A stretch of 15,635 nt of DNA from G963674505 sp964575975 (GTDB lineage Bacteria > Desulfobacterota > Desulfobacteria > Desulfobacterales > SKZT01): assembly GCA_964575975.1 (NCBI GenBank), contig CAZNTU010000126.1, forward strand, positions 1 to 15,635. Reading direction: 5' to 3'. Each line of letters opens with the position of its first letter. Position 1 is the first letter of the stretch. A model generated the notes under the pieces. The model saw only the letters and a list, made by a program, of their open reading frames with translations. It was not told the DNA's origin and did no database searches. Position numbers and translations under genes: made by a program. Below, in pieces: positions 14,622-15,635 of the stretch.

Positions 14622-14650
14622 TTGACAATCGACTATTTTGACATTGTAAA
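14622..14650 (+). promoter_or_regulatory. Candidate sigma-70-type promoter pointing into the inverted repeat
   Basis: A perfect TTGACA (14622-14627), 17-base spacer and TGTAAA (14645-14650, 4/6). Transcription would start close to 14657 and run through the whole inverted repeat towards the antitoxin gene. Confidence 0.4.
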
Positions 14651-14678
14651 CTTAACGGGTAACATGCCGAATTTATCA

Positions 14679-14820
14679 ACCTGTGCGGTCGGAGGGCGGT
14701 GCAATTCCCCCCTTGAGGGGGGCTAGGGGGGTGTCTTTGCGCCATGTTCGATCCATTGTTCACCGGAGACACCCCCCTAGCCCCCCTCAAGGGGGGAATT
14801 GCGACCCGACCGCACAAGGT
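14679..14820. repeat. Large inverted repeat with perfect 36-bp core arms
   Basis: Core arms 14701-14736 and 14767-14802 are exact reverse complements around a 30-base loop (14737-14766). Outside them, 14682-14692 and 14806-14816 pair over 11 bp, and ACC (14679-14681) pairs with GGT (14818-14820), with small bulges. Each core arm is itself built of C6-TTGA-G6 followed by CTA-G6, so each can form its own mini-hairpin. There is no transposase, and I see no clear target duplication. It may be a dispersed palindromic repeat or MITE-like element and might also end nikO transcription; it has no T run after the stem. Confidence 0.9.
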
Positions 14821-14837
14821 CGAAATATTTCAATTGG

Positions 14838-14868
14838 TTGCGGCTTATGTTTACGATGTCAAGATAAT
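14838..14868 (+). promoter_or_regulatory. Weak candidate promoter for the toxin-antitoxin pair
   Basis: GATAAT (14863-14868, 5/6 to the -10 consensus) with TTGCGG (14838-14843, 4/6) at a long 19-base spacing. It would start transcription about 20 bases before the antitoxin ATG. Confidence 0.3.
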
Positions 14869-14893
14869 AACAGAATCCCAAAAGGGTCCGAAA

Positions 14894-15121
14894 ATGATAA
14901 AAGTAACGGCGACGCAGCTTCGAAGAAACTTGTTCGACTATTTGGATAGAGTCGCGGCAGGCGAAACAATCGTAATTACAAGAAAAAACGCGGAAGCCGC
15001 CTACTTGGCTCCCGCGCCCCAAAAGGATTGGAGGGACGCGATGACGATCAAGCCCAAGCTTTTGGCTTCACCCGAAAAGTTGATCGAACCCATTGAAGAA
15101 ATCTGGGAGGATTATATTTGA
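14894..15121 (+). CDS. Phd/YefM-family antitoxin
   Basis: A 75-residue antitoxin partner of the downstream PIN toxin, expected to bind its own promoter and neutralise the toxin. The N-terminal part, MIKVTATQLRRNLFDYLDRVAAGETIVITRKN (1-32), is the Phd/YefM DNA-binding and dimerisation fold, with the usual 'x-R-x-N-L-x-x-x-L-x-x-V-x-x-G-E' pattern. The C-terminal segment (about 43-75, KDWRDAM...IEPIEEIWEDYI) is acidic at its end and likely wraps the toxin. ATG 14894 is preceded by AAGGG about 8 bases away. A longer in-frame start at 14744 exists but would translate half of the inverted repeat, and it is rejected. The stop codon overlaps the toxin ATG by one base (TGATG), the classic coupled arrangement. 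Confidence 0.9.
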   Translation: MIKVTATQLRRNLFDYLDRVAAGETIVITRKNAEAAYLAPAPQKDWRDAMTIKPKLLASPEKLIEPIEEIWEDYI

Positions 15122-15516
15122 TGGCGGGTGCTTTCCTGTTCGACACCCATGCGTTGATTTTTTGGTCCGACAGAGTAGGAGTATCGGAAGAATTCGTAGA
15201 TTTTTTCGACGGACAAGCGTTAAAGGGCAATCTTTTCGTGTCTTCGATTTCCTTTTGGGAGGCGGCATTGCTCGTCAAAAAAGGACGGTTGTCCATTTCC
15301 AGCGTTAACAAATGGAAAGAAGAGCTTTGCAACAGGTCTCGAATTCAATTGATTCACCCATCGGTTCGCGAGATGGTCGAATCGGTTTCTCTCCCCGATT
15401 TTCACAAAGACCCTTTTGATCGATTGCTGATTTCGCAGGCGAACCGGCGTGGGATGCGACTTGTCACAAAGGATCGAAGTATTGAAAAGTACGACGTTCC
15501 GGTTTTTTGGATTTGA
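15121..15516 (+). CDS. vapC: PIN-domain toxin (VapC family ribonuclease)
   Basis: A 131-residue predicted Mg2+-dependent endoribonuclease that inhibits translation when freed from its antitoxin. PIN acidic residues are in place: Asp8 in FLFDTHALIFW, Glu47 in SSISFWEAALL, Asp97/Asp100 in KDPFDRLLISQA and Asp118 in VTKDRSIEKY. The length is normal for the family and the active site is complete, so it is probably functional. The start is taken as ATG 15121, overlapping the antitoxin stop; a TTG at 15118 one codon earlier is possible but unnecessary. The pair looks more AT-rich than the nickel operon and sits beside a large inverted repeat, compatible with acquisition by transfer (inference, not measured). 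Confidence 0.93.
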   Translation: MAGAFLFDTHALIFWSDRVGVSEEFVDFFDGQALKGNLFVSSISFWEAALLVKKGRLSISSVNKWKEELCNRSRIQLIHPSVREMVESVSLPDFHKDPFDRLLISQANRRGMRLVTKDRSIEKYDVPVFWI

Positions 15517-15635
15517 AATAAACGTCTGGCGAGCGAACTCCCAAGGCGTCCAAGAACTGTACGGGCCGGCAAAGACGCCGGGGAAGAATTCGCCCGCCAA
15601 CTGACACGCGCTTTGGCGGCGCGGAAAGCGGAAAA
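15517..15635. other. Unassigned window end
   Basis: I see no recognisable gene. Two plus-strand frames and parts of the minus strand stay open for most of these 119 bases, but none has a start with a ribosome binding site or a known motif. A 7-bp inverted repeat (CCGCCAA 15594-15600, TTGGCGG 15613-15619) is present without a T run. It may be the edge of another gene. Confidence 0.3.

Larger units (their letters stand above)
14580..14893. other. 314-bp intergenic region between nikO and the toxin-antitoxin pair
   Basis: No protein gene is supported. It contains two closely spaced TTGACA hexamers (14622-14627, 14638-14643), a large inverted repeat (14679-14820) and a weak promoter-like site before the antitoxin gene. 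Open frames crossing the inverted repeat are low-complexity translations of the G/C runs and lack ribosome binding sites. Confidence 0.7.

Noticed and set aside
14679..14820. CRISPR array or standard intrinsic terminator
   Set aside because: There is a single inverted pair, not spaced direct repeats, and no T run follows the stem; treated as a palindromic repeat element.
14744..14893. N-terminal extension of the antitoxin across the inverted repeat
   Set aside because: It translates G/C-run repeat sequence, lacks a ribosome binding site, and the Phd fold starts exactly at Met 14894.

Overview
The window looks like chromosomal DNA of a free-living Gram-negative bacterium of moderately high GC content. 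A deltaproteobacterium/Desulfobacterota-type host is my best guess. It rests on a complete NikKMLQO nickel ECF transporter, a DUF294 protein with cyclic-nucleotide-binding and CBS domains, a methionine aminopeptidase with an N-terminal SEC-C zinc motif, and PAS/NarL-type hybrid kinases. None of these is diagnostic alone.

Layout. (1) 1-1034, + strand: the 3' part of katG (catalase-peroxidase), whose 5' half lies outside the window. (2) 1067-1112: a perfect 18-bp palindrome separating katG from the convergent minus-strand genes. (3) 1118-5022, minus: two tandem paralogous PAS / NarL-type histidine kinases, each with its own C-terminal receiver and no DNA-binding output domain. A 429-bp non-coding stretch with a plausible promoter and weak hairpins lies upstream. 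(4) 5452-6348, minus: type I methionine aminopeptidase with a SEC-C motif. (5) 6508-9854, minus: a DUF294-family signalling protein (two cNMP-like domains, two CBS domains, nucleotidyltransferase) followed 41 bp later by a CaCA-family Na+/Ca2+ antiporter, probably one operon. (6) 10130-10816, +: a CBS-CBS-ACT protein transcribed divergently from (5). (7) 10993-14579, +: nickel uptake operon nikK-nikM-nikL-nikQ-nikO, preceded by a leader with a terminator-like hairpin next to the first ribosome binding site. (8) 14679-14820: a large inverted repeat with perfect 36-bp cores. (9) 14894-15516, +: a type II toxin-antitoxin pair (Phd/YefM-like antitoxin and PIN toxin). (10) 15517-15635: unassigned tail.

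How the genes work together. The clearest unit is the nickel transporter. NikM is the membrane substrate-binding subunit. NikK and NikL are exported helpers, each predicted to expose an N-terminal histidine after signal-peptide cleavage. NikQ couples the membrane part to the ATPase NikO, which ends in a histidine-rich tail. The kinases, the DUF294 protein and the CBS-ACT protein form a signalling-rich neighbourhood, but their targets cannot be read from this sequence. I found no CRISPR array, rRNA, tRNA, transposase or phage gene, and no system I would call clearly unprecedented. The best leads are the nikK leader, the Gly-for-Glu change in both cNMP domains, the His-rich NikO tail, the output-less kinase pair and the long inverted repeat.
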